Below, in pieces: positions 11,062 to 23,340 of a stretch of DNA of 64,000 nt; positions within the stretch are counted from its first letter, which is position 1, and the number at the start of each line of letters is the position of its first letter. A model generated the notes under the pieces. It had not been told where the DNA came from and did no database searches. It worked only from the letters and a program-made list of their open reading frames with translations. The stretch comes from Gigaspora margarita (Eukaryota > Glomeromycota > Glomeromycetes > Diversisporales > Gigasporaceae). The stretch spans positions 1 to 64,000 of the forward strand of contig WTPW01002525.1 in NCBI GenBank assembly GCA_009809945.1. The letters are read 5' to 3'. The translations under genes and the position numbers were made by a program.

Positions 11062-11934
11062 ATATAAATAATTTGTATACTATATTATTAAAATGAGCAT
11101 TCATTAAATATTATCTAAATTATTAAGAGTAAGATTCTATTAATTATAAATATAACAATTTAACAATTATTAATTCTTAATTTTGAGCATAAATTAAGTA
11201 TAAATATTATTAAATTAATTCAAAAAAGTCTAATATAATTTTATTTTAATTCTAAAAAATTAAATAATTGAATTTATAAATTAGATAGTAAAAAATTATT
11301 TAAATGTTAATCAAAATTTTGAATACCAAAATAAACTTTTATTTGTTAAGTTTTTTTTAATTGATCAATTATCAAGCATTAGTTGAATTGTTTTAATCAT
11401 AATAAATTGTTTAATTAAAATGCCAACTTAAAAAACATCGATTTAATTAAATTTGATCTAATTAATTTTTCAAATTGGTCATAATTAAAAATTATAATTA
11501 TAAATAGAATTTGATATATTAAATAATGATACTATATTTTTTATTAATACTTCTGTACAGTTCTACTTTAGTAATAAAGAAAATAATTCTTATATTAATA
11601 TTTTAATCTGCGAAGGGCCAAGTTTCAATATAGAGAAGACCATTACAGATAATTTTAAAAAACAAAAATAAAAAGATGTAGTGGATCTAAAAAGTAATTC
11701 TGGGTTAGATGGCATTTTGAATTAGTTATAGTAACTAAAGTCAGACCTCTCTATAGTTTTACTCTATATAGTCACATAAGCACCCAAAATTGTACAACAG
11801 ATTTAAATATAGTAAAAAAATTATTATAGTCACAAAAAACTTATAATTACTATTGTCATAAAAATTTAATTATTTATCAATTTTATTAATAATAAACCCT
11901 TGTTATAATCACTAATTTTAACTAAATACAAATA
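11062..11934. other. AT-rich intergenic region
   Basis: Mostly AT sequence with short self-complementary pieces. The part from 11720 to 11920 (AGACCTCTCTATAGTTTTACTC, TATAATCACTAATTTTA) resembles one half of the TA-flanked MITE at 36364-36714, but no clean ends are seen. No gene. Confidence 0.4.
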
Positions 11935-12455
11935 GTGCTCCTAGATCCAAGTCCAGGTTTAGTCTGGTCTAGTCTAGTTCAGGTTCAGACCAGACTCAAA
12001 CTCTAAATTTTACTAAAATTTCATGATCAAATTCAATCATAAGTTTGGTCTGGGGTTGGTTCAAAGCCTAAAAACTGTTTGACTAGAGATGTTATGGTCC
12101 GGTCTGGTCCAGTTTTGGTTCAAAAGACCAGTTTGAGTAACAGACTGCAGACTGGACTATGGTCTATAAAACCGGTCTATTAAAAAGTCCTAGTTCAGAA
12201 CTGGTCTAGAATATACATGAGGATGAAAGCATTTTGGGTTTGAAAACCTGAAATTAAAATTTGAAGACAAAATTGTTTTTGACCTATTTTACTTGAAAGA
12301 CGAAATTATTTGATACTTTATTTGAATAGACGAAATTATAAGGAACATGTTTATATAAATTTTATTTGCTCTTCCTTATAAAAAATTTTAGTTTTCTCTA
12401 ATGAAGACGAAATAGGCCTTTTTCAAAAATCAATTTCAGTGGCATCACTAGTCTA
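11935..12455. mobile_element. Degenerate hAT-type MITE ends with GTCTGGTCC repeats
   Basis: Begins TAGTGCTCCTAGATCC, the same left end as the element at 17060. It is filled with the words GGTCTGGTCC, CCAGACT and CTGGACT. A second candidate start (TAGAGATGTTATGGTCC at 12085) and a candidate end (GGCATCACTA, ending 12451) may mark a nested element. I find no matching 8-mers, so the limits are approximate. Confidence 0.35.
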
Positions 12456-12902
12456 GAACCAGTTTTTGGACCAGTCTATTTTAATCAATAGAAATTTAGA
12501 ATTTAAAACAAAAAAAATTATGTTCGCAAGTTTAGAAATTTTGATCTTGCATGTAGTAGACTTGGGTTAGGGTAAATAATAATTTATTCCTTTTTTCAAG
12601 TTGAATTAGCAAAAAAATAATGAATTCTTCTTTTACAAACTATGCATACTATTACAATTTCATGTTTGTTTTAATTTCATTTTTTGTACTGTACTACCTT
12701 TATTATATATCTAACAAAAGCATAAGGCTAGTAATAACTAGTAATATAAATTGAATCTGTGCAGTAGGTGTAGCACACATAGATTTAAATTTGCACATAT
12801 ATTAGGCTCTCTGTATATATAACATGCATATAAATTTTTTTTGTACATTTTTTTTGCATTTGTGTAAATAAAATTTTTTTGAATTTATAATACTGGTGAT
12901 AA

Positions 12903-13504
12903 GGGAAGTGCAGTAAATCGTAATTAGAGTTTACATAGGTCTAACCCCCCTCCCTCCTGTGATAGACTATTGACCAATCAAATTTCATCTTTTTAATATT
13001 AAAAAAATTCAAAAATGTTTTTGACCCCACGTACGATAACAGTCGCTACATAGTAAAGTCAAAATTTTACTATGTGAATTGATTAAAGTTGCTTAAGTAA
13101 ACTTGTTCAGAAGATCAAAATACACTTACTCTAAAATTTTCATCAACATTGGAGAACTTTTATTATTTGACTTTTTGATTTTTTTGTTCAGCGAAAATTT
13201 TAAAATTTTTTAAAAAAATATATTTGACAAACATAAAAATTAAAAGTTAAATAATAAAAACTTCTTAATTTTAATAAAAATTTCAGAGTATATGTATTTT
13301 GATATTCCAAACAAGTTTACTTAATTGATAATTATCGATTGACATTGTAAAATTTAGACTTTACTATATATCAACTTTCTGCGAATTTTTATTATAATAA
13401 ATACTTCAATATTATTGGCTATTTTACTCTATATATATATATAGGACGTGATAAATGGGGACCCCCCTCCCCCCTAAAAAATTACGTAATTTACTGCACT
13501 TCCC
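12903..13504. mobile_element. PIF/Harbinger-like element carrying an AATAAGCTA-family core
   Basis: Termini GGGAAGTGCAGTAAATCGTA and the inverse TACGTAATTTACTGCACTTCCC-type end, flanked by TAA on both sides (12900-12902, 13505-13507). A 3-bp TWA duplication is typical of PIF/Harbinger. The interior (about 13030-13390) is the palindromic core found in the TA-flanked MITEs (CTACATAGTAAAGTC, AAACTTGTTCAGAAGATC). Either one element inserted in the other or they share an ancestor. Confidence 0.75.
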
Positions 13505-13507
13505 TAA

Positions 13508-15001
13508 CTTTATTGTATATAAGTACTAAAAGGTTTCAAACTAGATTAATTGGTAAATTTTATAATTTAAAAATTATTTTGATATTTGTATATTTATATA
13601 ATATTTTTAAAATTATATTGATAATAATACAGCTTTTTAGATTAAATATCTAACTACTAGAAATAGAGGTTGAAATTTGTCAAATATTTTGTGCTTGGAT
13701 ATTAATCTAACATGTGCAAGATAAATCGATTTATGATCAATTATTTGCTTTGATTAGTTAAAATTATTTAATTAGTCAAATCATTTGATCAATCATAATT
13801 GATCATGTATATTAATTGGTCAATATACTTAATTGGTAAAATTGTTAGATCAGTCATAATTTATGACTGATCATATTGTAAATTAAATCCATATCTAATT
13901 TATCATATCATTATAATCGAAGTTATTAACTATTAATAATAATATATTATTAATTTTCATTATTAACTAAAAATTCACTAAAGATAAGTAAGACTATTCA
14001 AAATTGATTCTTTGGTTAACATCACCCCTTCTAATAGCCCTTGGCAAAATAAATATACTATATAAAAAATTATAGCTATCTAGAAATCAAATTCAATATA
14101 GTATATGCTTATTTAATTGTTAAATAGTTAAATAATGATGTATACTAAATTTAATTCATTACTATGTGTACAAAGTTTGGTTGCAAGGCATATATATTTT
14201 AACATATAGTACATTAAATATAGTGCAAGAAATTAAAAACTACAATTATACTATATATATGAAGTATATTTTATTGAAGTTGATAATTTAATAAATAAGT
14301 AGTTGTGTGATGCAGGTATACTAAACCAGAAATGGATAATAAACTGTATAAATGCAAATAATATTTAGGGGCATTGTTTTAATAATGGCCAGGATTTAGT
14401 AAGATGGTAAAGACAAAAATATGAAAAATAAAAAATAGACTTCTAAACCAGTTTTGGCCCACTAAATAAAAGTGGTAGAAATGCAATTTTACTATATATA
14501 AACTACTTTTTATTCTTTATCTAACCCTAACCCAGAGACACAAAAAATTTTGAAATTAGAAAACAATAAATTACAATTTCTACCAATATCATATTATAAA
14601 CAATTTTTGCTTTTTTTTCTGTATACAAAGTTATATGAAGAATCTGATTGGTTAACTATGTTAGGAGTCAATTATATTTGTGTATTTTAACTCATATACA
14701 TAAAAGATACATTCACATTTTTGCATTATATAACTTTAAAAGAATGTTAATATTATTGTATAAAATAATTGAGATATTTCAAACTTGGAAAACTTAAGAA
14801 TATTTAAAAATTTATAGTAACTATAGATGTCAAAATAATTAGTTAAAAGATATTTAAAAAGTTAAATATAAATTTTAATTTTAATTTATTATATCTTATT
14901 TTTATTTTGTATATTAATTTAAATTAAGTATATACTATAGATATAATTTGGGTTAAGTAGTAGTAATAAATATGAGTAGTAATTATTCAATTAATAGTAT
15001 A
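13508..15001. other. Intergenic AT-rich region
   Basis: No coding frame and no clear element ends. A short telomere-like CTAACCCTAACCC occurs at 14520-14532. The remainder is AT sequence with small imperfect hairpins. Confidence 0.4.
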
Positions 15002-16000
15002 AATTTAGGGAATTGCTATTTCTACCATGGTATTTTGCTATTTCCACTATAGTTACACAAGATTTTCTATTTTTAGAATTAATATAATATATTATAAAAT
15101 TACATTCTAACTTTATCTTTAACCCTAACTCTAACCCTAACCCTAAAACTAATAAATAAACTTTCTTTGGCTTCTAATTAAAAGTTGTAGAGCTCATTTT
15201 TCTGATTCTAATGGTAGTTAAATCATCAAAATCGGCCTGGTGGATCCCAAGATACTTGGGATCAAAGAAGAGAACATAAGGATCGGCAAATTCACTATTA
15301 CACAAACTATTTATTTTCTTTACATACGTTTTGAAACGTTTTTTTATCGTAGTGAAAAATTTTACTAAGAAAATAATAAAACTTGTCTTAAGAAACTAGC
15401 ATTTTTTTGAGCCAAAGAACAACTTTACTTAAAAGCCAAAAGTCAATTGTGATAATAAAATTCTGCGCAAATCACGATTTTTCGTTGACGGCTTTTTTCT
15501 AACTTAGATTTGTTTTTTTTTATATACGTTTTGAAAGTTTTTTTATCGTAATGAGAAATTTTACTAAGAAAATAATAAAATGCGTCTTAAGTAACTAGCA
15601 TTTTTTTGAGTCAAAGAATAACTTTACTTAAGAGCCCAAAGCCAATTACCATAATAAAATTCTGCGCAAAACATGATTTTTCGTCTGACGAACTTTTCTA
15701 GCTTTGTGTAACAGTGAATTTGCCGATCCTTATGTTCTCTTCTTTGATCCCAAGTATCTTGGGATCCACCAGGCCGATTTTAATGATTTAACTACTATTA
15801 GAATCAGGGAAATGAGCTCTACAACTTTCAATTAGAANCCAAAGAANGTTTNCTTATTAGTTTTTAGGGTTAGGGTTAGNGTTAGNATTAAAGTTNGAAG
15901 TAGAATTAGATATATTATTTTAATTCTAAAAATAGAAAATCTTGTGTAACCATGGTGGAAATAGCAAAATACCATGGTGGAAATAGCAATTCCCTAAATT
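15002..16000. mobile_element. 1-kb fold-back element with telomere-like tracts in both arms
   Basis: The arms of about 310 bp are inverted copies: AATTTAGGGAATTGCTATTT at the left and its inverse at the right end. Inside each arm is a CCCTAA tract (left near 15118-15148, right near 15865-15890 as TTAGGG). The GGATCCCAAGATACTTGGG hairpin follows at the inner end of the arms. All six ambiguous bases (N) of the window lie in the right arm (15838-15896). It has no coding capacity. The middle consists of two direct repeats, annotated separately. Confidence 0.8.
15302..15705. repeat. Two direct repeats of about 210-220 bp between the arms
   Basis: The phrases ACATACGTTTTGAAACGTTT, TTTTACTAAGAAAATAATAAAA, CTAGCATTTTTTTGAG and AAAATTCTGCGCAAA occur in the same order twice. 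The two copies differ by point changes only. Confidence 0.75.
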
Positions 16001-17059
16001 TAATAACAACTTTGTAATAACTAAAAATGTAGTAAAGTTATTTTTTAGAGTTTATAACAGATAATAGAGAGTTTTGCTTATAATCAATAACTAAAGTCAT
16101 ATGTTGATCAATATTATTTATACTAAAATTTGATACTGCTATAAAAAAAACAATATTTAGCTATCACCAAACCATTTTTTGCTATTTTTAAAAACAATTT
16201 TTTGGGTTCTTGTTCTAGCTATAATCTTAATCAAAATTATGTCATACCTGGTTTTAAGCAATTCCTTTATAAAGAAAGTCTAATTTAGAAATAAATAACT
16301 CTGATATAGAGTTATATTTTTGAATTAAATTCAAATACTTATAGCTGATTTGCAAATTAGTAGAACATGTGATAAATTTTGTAATAATTATTTTTGATAA
16401 TTTAAATATAGTTTTCATTAATAAAATTTTGGCCAGTATAAGATTATTCTGAAACAATATACTGGCTAAAAATTATATTATCAAAAAACTATATTTTTTT
16501 ACTAAAAAATTTACTGTAATTTCAATAATTATATTATGACAGAGTAAAATTTGCAATAATTTTTGGTGAAACCCATGATAGATATGTAAAATCTGCAATA
16601 GATGAGTATAACTTGCAATAGTTTATAAAACCAATAACTAGCTATAGAACCCCAGATATTTCTCACATAGGTCATAAGAGAGCTTCCAGAAATTAGCTGA
16701 TTTCTGAGTGGGTGGGTGGGTTAGCTGAAGTATCAGGTGTAATTCTGGCCAAAATTTCATAATTCTGGCCAAAGATACAAAATTATTTTTTAGATCTATT
16801 AATAATATTCAATATTTGATAACTTTTGATCTACTGGACCAAATTTGATGATCTAACTACCAAAATGATCTTCTCAATAAGAGGATTCTAGTAAGCCCAA
16901 AATTATAAAAATTTAATTACAGGAACCTATAATCAGAATAGAGTTGTGTTATTATAGAAGTTCTATAATTTATTAAATAATTATAAACCATTTATAGTAA
17001 TACAAATTTATTCTGATCCTAGGAGCCTGTAATTGGATTTTAACAATTTTGGACTTGTT
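16001..17059. other. Intergenic AT-rich region
   Basis: No gene. Around 16655-16790 it carries TCTCACATAGGTCATAAG and a GTGGGTGGGTGGGTT tract that recurs near 18670-18720, just outside the hAT element at 17060-18528. The surrounding sequence (ATTTTGATCTACTGGACC) is related to the fold-back repeats elsewhere. Confidence 0.4.
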
Positions 17060-18528
17060 TAGTGCTCCTAAGTCTGGTTTGGGTCCAGTCCGGGTTCGAA
17101 CTGGACTCAAACTCTAAAATTTACTCAGTTTCAAACTCAAACTCAAAATCAATCATATGTTCAGTCCAGGTTGGGTCCGAAGCTTGCAAACTAATTTGAG
17201 TTAAATATACATATGTATTTTTTGTTGCTGATCAAGTTTACTTAGTGCAAGTAGTTAGAATTGATTAGTAAAATTTAGAGAATCTTAGCAATTTGTAAAA
17301 TTTTATTAATAAAATTATTAAAAATATCCAATTGTATAAAATTTTACTAATTTAATCTCACTTCTTTCACTAAGTAAACTTGTTAAGCATTAAAAAATAC
17401 ATCATGTCAGGATATTTTATTTAGTATTTTATAAAATTTGAATAAAAGATGCTTAATTTTGAAAATTTTCATCAAAAATCCAAAATTAGGCATCTTTTTT
17501 TCAAACTTTATAAAATACAAAATAAAGTATGCCGATGCAATGTATATTTTGATGCTATACAAGTTTACTTAGTACAAGAAGTTAGAATCAATTAGTAAAA
17601 TTTAGAGAATAATAGCAATTTGTAAAATTTTATTAATAAAATTATTAAAAATATCAAATTATATAAAATTTTACTAATTTAATCCCATTTTTTTCACTAA
17701 GTAAACTTGTTAAGCATTAAATAATACATCATGTCAGTATATTTTATTTTGTATTTTATAAAATTTAAATAAAAGATGCTTAATTTTGAAAATTTTCATC
17801 AAAAATTCAAAATTAGGCATCTTTTCTTCAAAGTTTATAAAATACAACATAAAATATGCTGATACGATGTTTATTTTGATGCTAAATAAGTTTACTTAGT
17901 GCAATAAGTTAGGATCGATTAGTATTATTTAGAGATTCATAGCAATTTGTAAAATTTTATTAATAAAATTGTTAAAAATATCAAATTGTATAATATTTTA
18001 CTAATTTAATCTCACTTCTTTTACTAAGTAAACTTGTTCAGCATCAAAATATACATAATAATAGTATATTTTAATTTGTATTTTATAAAATTTGAATAAA
18101 AGATGCTTAATTTTGTAAATTTTTATCAAACATCCAAAATTAGGCATTGTTTCTTCAAATTTTATAAAATATAAAATAAAATATGCCAATATGATGTATT
18201 TTTTGATTATAAACAAGTTTATTTAGTAAAATAAATTAGATACAGTTAGTAAAATTACATATTTTTGATAATTTTATTAATAAAATTCTACAAATTGTTA
18301 TGATTTTCTAAATTTTACTAATCGATTCTAACTTCTTGCACTAAGTAAACTTGTTTAGCATCAAAAAATGCATCTATGTATATTAGATTCAAACTAGTTT
18401 ACAAATGTTGGACCAAATTCGAACTGAACTCAAACTTTATTAAAAGTTTGAATGAGTCTGGTCCAAAATTCAAACCCAGACCTGAACTTACCCAAAGCCC
18501 AGTTCGGTCCAGGTTTGTAGGAGCACTA
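17060..18528. mobile_element. 1.47-kb hAT-type element whose interior is a satellite
   Basis: Ends TAGTGCTCCTA and its exact inverse. The flanking 8-mers GACTTGTT and GGCTTGCT agree at 6 of 8 positions, the two differences being transitions. Subterminal GGTCCAG/CTGGACC words occur at both ends. There is no transposase; the interior is the tandem array below. It is probably an old insertion. Confidence 0.7.
17224..18365. repeat. Satellite-like array, unit about 325 bp
   Basis: Three full units and one partial unit begin near 17224, 17563, 17886 and 18212 with CAAGTTTACTTAGTGCAA or close variants. Each unit is itself palindromic: it contains AAGTAAACTTGTT as well as AACAAGTTTACTT, and AAGATGCTTAATTTTG against CAAAATTAGGCATCTTT. 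The sharp similarity between units indicates amplification inside the hAT element. Confidence 0.75.
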
Positions 18529-18718
18529 GGCTTGCTAGAATTTTCTCATTAAGAGGATCTTTTTGGTAGTTAAATCATCTAATTTGGTCTAGTAGAACAA
18601 AAGTTATTTACTATTAAATATTATATCTAACCTTTTAATATTCGTAAAATCTGATTGGCTAATTGGGGTATCAGGTGTGGGTGGGTGGGGGTAGGCTCAT
18701 AGTAAACAAAGATCAGCT

Positions 18719-19010
18719 GATTTCTGGAAGCTTCCTAACTGGATTTTAACCAATTTTGATCTAATTTGCTAAAAATAACAAAATTATATTTGTTTAAATA
18801 ACTCTTGATCTAGTAATTAGAACCGAATAAACTTATTTGTTAAAGGCGCTTCACAAAGAGCTTCAATTTAAAAAAAGTTTATTCAAATTGAACTACTGAA
18901 TACCAAGATAATTGCCAAAAACTGTTTTTTGTTTCTCTCAAATTTTTGGGGTTTTTGCTAAAACATGTAACATATGATCTCTGTACTAGATGTTTAGAGT
19001 CCTCTAACTA
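18719..19010. mobile_element. MULE-like element, degraded copy
   Basis: Matches the element at 43227-43830 (ACCAATTTTGATCTAATTTG, GATAATTGCCAAAAACTG, TCTGTACTAGATGTT). The left terminus is lost. It lacks the TA MITE present in that copy and so supplies an empty site (GAACTACTGAATACC). Confidence 0.65.
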
Positions 19011-19152
19011 TATATAAAATTTGTAATGACTTACTATACCTATATAAACTTGCAATAAAATTTGTAATAACTATAGAAATCAAGTTGTATATATATCTTT
19101 TAAATCTTAAGCATATTTAAGATTATAATAATTGTTATATATCAGTCATTCA

Positions 19153-20188
19153 ATTTGTCACACAATATTAAATGTAAATTTCGTCTATATAAAATTTTAA
19201 AAAATTACATATAAAATTACTATAAACTTTGAAGCAATGATGTTTCTCAACCTACATATTAATTTAAAATTAAATTTTGCGATTATATAAAGCAAAAGGA
19301 GGCGAATAAAAAAACCTTTTCTGCCAAGCCACAGTTCTGCTGTTTTTGCACAAAACGAAAATGTAACTTTGCTAACAACCAATATTTTTGATTTTAAGAT
19401 AAAAAGCATATGTAAAATCATGCTCTGAACAACTTTACTTAGTCAGTGAAAATAGGTTACCTTGTAAGAAAAATGGGTTATCTATGTACTAAAGTTAAAA
19501 TTTATCATTTTTTATTGTTGAACTTTTTTTTCTTGTTAGACAACCTGCTTTGGGCTCTTAAGCAAAGTTGTTCAGAGCATGATTTTACGTCACATTTGAG
19601 ATTGAAACGCACTTTTCGAACTATTCTAAGTGAAAAATGGGGTTAAAGTTAGAAAAAAAATTTTTTTCTAAAAAATTTTTTTAGAAAAAAAATTTTTTCT
19701 AACTTTAACCCCATTTTTCACTTAGAAAACGTTCGAAAAGCGCGTTTCAATTTTAAATATAATGTAAAATCATGCTCTGAACAACTTTGCTTAAGAGCCC
19801 AAAGCAGGTTGCCTAACAAGAAAAAAAGTTCAGCAATGAAAAATGATAAATTTTAACTTTAGTACATAGATAACCCATTTTTCTTACAAGGTAACCCACT
19901 TCCGCTGACTAAGTAAAGTTGTTCAGAGCATGATTTTACATATGCTTTTCATTTTAAAATCAAAAAATATTAGTTGTTGGCGAAGTTATATTTTCGTTTT
20001 GTGCAAAACAGCAGAACTATGGCTTGGCAGAAAAGGTTTTTTTATTCGCCTCCTTTTGCTCTATGTAATCGCGAAATTTAATTTTAAATTAATATGTAGG
20101 TTGAGAAACATTATTGCTTCAAAGTTTATAGTAATTTTATATGTAATTTTTTAAAATTTTATATAGACGAAATTTACATGTGACAAAT
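19153..20188. mobile_element. 1.0-kb fold-back element, arms about 500 bp
   Basis: An almost complete inverted duplication: ATTTGTCACA at the left end is repeated inverted at the right end (TGTGACAAAT). The arms correspond base for base over about 500 bp except for a small deletion near the right end. They meet at AAAAAAATTTTTTTCTAAAA around 19670. The two 74-codon frames at 19197-19421 (minus) and 19930-20154 (plus) are mirror images of one another and only reflect the symmetry. Confidence 0.85.
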
Positions 20189-20208
20189 CGGATAACTGAT
20201 ATGCTATT

Positions 20209-20560
20209 TGTTTTTTTTTTTTTTTTTTATGTCAAAGTTACCACTATGGGGAAAGGCTTTTATTCAAGTAAGTCAGATCACGGGCACTTCCAGAGGCACC
20301 CTGACATTTGTTACATAGAAGAGAGTACAACTAGCCACATGTACAACTTTTGGTTATCTAATTTAAGTAGTCCACCCGAAGGTTCTACACTAGTTGCCAT
20401 ACCTGCAACCCAACTAGAGAGTTATCTATTTAAACCCTCTGATCTATGCTTCTCCTGCCAAATCCTCCTTGTATCACTGGTACAGTTCTCTGTTACATAA
20501 ATCAAGACCAGTCCCGGATGCTCATGGAATCCCTTTAGGACTAATTTATCCATGCTATTT
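20209..20560 (-). mobile_element. Retroposon 3' end (5'-truncated), minus strand
   Basis: A run of T near 20211-20228 is the poly(A) tail on the minus strand. Read on that strand, the body (GTTGGGTTGCAGGTATGGCA, GTTGTACATGTGGCTAGTTG, TACTTGAATAAAAGCCTTT) is the same sequence as the 3' part of the plus-strand retroposon at 40881-42516. Similarity ends near 20560. The open frame at 20180-20500 is read against this orientation and is not a gene. Confidence 0.75.
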
Positions 20561-21430
20561 TTTTTTATCAGCTACATTAACTAAATATTCATATAAATTA
20601 TATAATATATAGCATAATTATCTCTTAATAGTGAAGGTATATTTTCTATATATTTGGCTCTAGCATGATAGGTTTTTTCTAATCCATCATATTGGTACCA
20701 GCCTACATCCTTGACATTTTCAAACCAAACATTTGCAATATGATGTTGCTATTGCAATAAAAAACTCCTATAAAATAATATCTAAAATTTAAAGATAAGT
20801 TTTAAACACATTAAAATAAAATATAAAAAACTTCTATAAGACATTATCTAAATTTTAAAAATAAAAAAAGTGCCATTTATTAGCTAATTAGAGTTTTACT
20901 AAGTAAATGATCCCCTACTCCTAGTGCTGTACATTTTTACTGTCTGAGCTATTTTTGGCAGACCAGACATTTTTGAACATTGTCCAATGTCTGTGTTCAA
21001 ATTATGTCCGAGTAAATTAATTGCTATCAGACATCATCTTTGCAATAATTGTTGAACACAGACATATTATGGACACAGGCCTACAGACACGGATATTGAA
21101 TATTTATTTTAGTGTACCAAATTTTCAGATGATGTATTTTTTGGCAACAATTATGCCAAGAAATTGCCTTAATTTGATTACAATAGGGTTTGTGCTGCAA
21201 CACATATGGGTGAATCATATTGTCATAAATTCTATGTTTAAAAAAAATAAAAAATGGTGCTCAAATAAACTTTTACAACTTTTTAGTTTATTGTTCTTCA
21301 GCATTTAGTCTAAGCTTCAAAAAAAAATATAAACCTATAACATTGCTAGTTTATATTTTTTTTAGGTCCTGTAATGAGTATTGCGGCATCTTTACTTATT
21401 GAAACAATGGATTATGCTAGTTGATTGAGT
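20561..21430. other. Intergenic AT-rich region
   Basis: No supported gene. Near 20930-21085 the words GTCTGAGC, CAGACATT, TGTCCAATGTCTGTG and ACACAGACAT form an imperfect inverted arrangement that begins CCTAGTGCTGTAC, perhaps a decayed hAT-type MITE. A 95-codon frame at 21021-21308 starts inside it and has no recognisable features. Confidence 0.35.
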
Positions 21431-21440
21431 ACAAATATAT

Positions 21441-21540
21441 TTGAGTTCTGCAAGTGTCAGGTATGATGCCATTAAAACATAGTGCCCGGGAACCCAGACA
21501 CATATTTTAACGCACCATGCCTGATACTTGCTGAACTCTA
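21441..21540. repeat. Hairpin MITE-like repeat
   Basis: GAGTTCTGCAAGTGTCAGG at the left is mirrored by CCTGATACTTGCTGAACTC at the right around a CCCGGG-containing loop. The ends lie in TATA-rich sequence, so the target duplication cannot be read. Confidence 0.6.
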
Positions 21541-21545
21541 GTATA

Positions 21546-22027
21546 TATTAAACAATAATCAGCACTTTTATCTTCTTACATATTAATGTTAGCAATGGTT
21601 TAAATTTTACTTCATAGATTTTACATGCTATTATAATATTGTAGCTAAACTGACTGTGCATTAATTGATGCATAAATAAATGTAATAATTCTTAGTCTTA
21701 TTTGTGCAAGACAATCAAGAATATCTGTTCATATTATCATTTTAGAGGATGTTATAAAAATGCTTAATGAAAATCTCATATAATAAATATTTAAAGATTA
21801 AAGAATAACGATCCAAAAGAGAATGTCAGCTTTTTTATTATATATTTTCCTTGTCTGCAACTTTTGTTTACTTATATTGAAAATATGTTTTTTAGAATAA
21901 AAGAAAGTTTAGCTTATATTCATTAATAGACAAGCTGATATAATATAATAAATATAAGTTTTATCTAGAAAATCAGGTATATATTTGATATTAAAATTTT
22001 CATAATGCATATTAAACTTATTTCAAA
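21546..22027. other. AT-rich region
   Basis: I see nothing functional between the hairpin repeat and the hAT pseudogene. Confidence 0.4.
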
Positions 22028-23295
22028 ATGCCATTATCAATCTTATTGGAAAGACATATTATTAAATCTAATGAGAAACTTAGTAAAAGTAACATTAAAG
22101 TTTTTTGTAAAGCATGTATTGAAGTGTTGGGTAAAGAAATAGAGAAAAAAAATTAGGTTTTTCAATAAAATGGATAGAATTATTTAGCATTTAAAAAAAT
22201 GTGTGCAATTTGTGGAAAAAATGACATTTGAAAAAAAAGATAAAATATTTGCTCTGTTTAAAAATAATGACTCAAATGAAAAAAGACCAGGTAAAAAGGT
22301 TTATTTTATTTTTGTTTTATTTATAAAAATAATATATTTATATTTTTTTTTTTTAGCCTTCTCTAGTTTTTTTTATAATGCTATATCCAATTCCTTCAAA
22401 GCTTTTTCAATATAAAAAGTCATAGTATGATCCTCATCCTATGGGCCTCTTGATAATTACGCAGTTTGACCATTGTCATGACAAGACAAAGAAAGATTTG
22501 AGATTCTTTTATTAATGTTAATAGTGTTCTGTAGATGGGCTCTTTATTGGGTAAACAATCCTGAAGCCAAAGAATTGTTTGAATTTTTAAATCCTTGTCT
22601 CTAACTCCCTGATTGTTGACTTTTTGGTGAGAGTATTTTAAAGATAGCAGTATCTAAAAAAGATAATGCTATGAATAATTAGCTTTGTCAAGATGAATTT
22701 GGTATTACCTTAGTATTTGATAGATGGACGAATATAAAAAATAAGCAATTGCTTGGTGTAATAGTTATTACTTCAAGCAGTAACCATATATATGGAAGTA
22801 ACTGATATTAGCTTAGAAAGAAAATTATATATTGAAGTGATAGAAAAAACAAAAAAAATGATAAATGAGTTTCAAAATATAGAAGTAAAGGTTTTCACAG
22901 ATAGTGCTAGACCTTATATGGCATCAAGATATGTGCTATTTTTAATTTTTTTTTGTTATTCTAAAAAATAAAATTAATTTAATATTAGACGAAGATTGAG
23001 ACTTTCTGAAAGAAATATCATATTTATGCCTTGTTTTGCACATCAAGTTAATTTAAGTATTGGTAAGGTTTTTAAAGAGTCAATGGAGTTGAAGACAACT
23101 ATGAACCAACCAATTCGGATAGCTAATTATTTTAATAATGCTAACAATAAATATTTTCTTGCAAGTTACGTGATCAACAAAAAATAATTTACAAAAAAAT
23201 ATTATGCTATATCAGTTCTGAGAGAAACTCGATAGAACAGTTATTACACTGTAGTAATAACTCTTTTGCGAAGTTAACAAGCACTAAAAGTGTTT

Positions 23296-23297
<2 letters not shown>
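22028..23297 (+). pseudogene. hAT-family transposase pseudogene
   Basis: Coding pieces in changing frames match the order of a hAT transposase. From 22075 comes a stretch ending SNIKVFCKACIEVLG. A Cys-containing region follows with KMTFEKKDKIFALFKN. Then come FGITLVFDRWTNIKNKQLLG (near 22690-22760), a stretch with KVFTDSARPYMASRY, and FMPCFAHQVNLSIGKVFKES (near 23020-23080), the conserved block around the catalytic region. It has many stops and frameshifts. The block that should read RWN has TAG instead of Trp (near 23232). The reading ends where a LINE inserted at 23298. There is no HATC domain in the window. It is certainly non-functional. Confidence 0.8.

Positions 23298-23340
<43 letters not shown>

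Noticed and set aside
15118..15148. Chromosome end (telomere)
   Set aside because: Only a few telomere-like units are present, mirrored in the other arm of a fold-back and surrounded by ordinary sequence on both sides.
19197..20154. Two paralogous 74-codon genes facing each other
   Set aside because: They are the two arms of one palindrome; composition is AT-driven and no domain is visible.
20180..20500. 106-codon open frame as a gene
   Set aside because: It starts in a T-run and lies antisense to the 3' end of a retroposon with other copies in the window.
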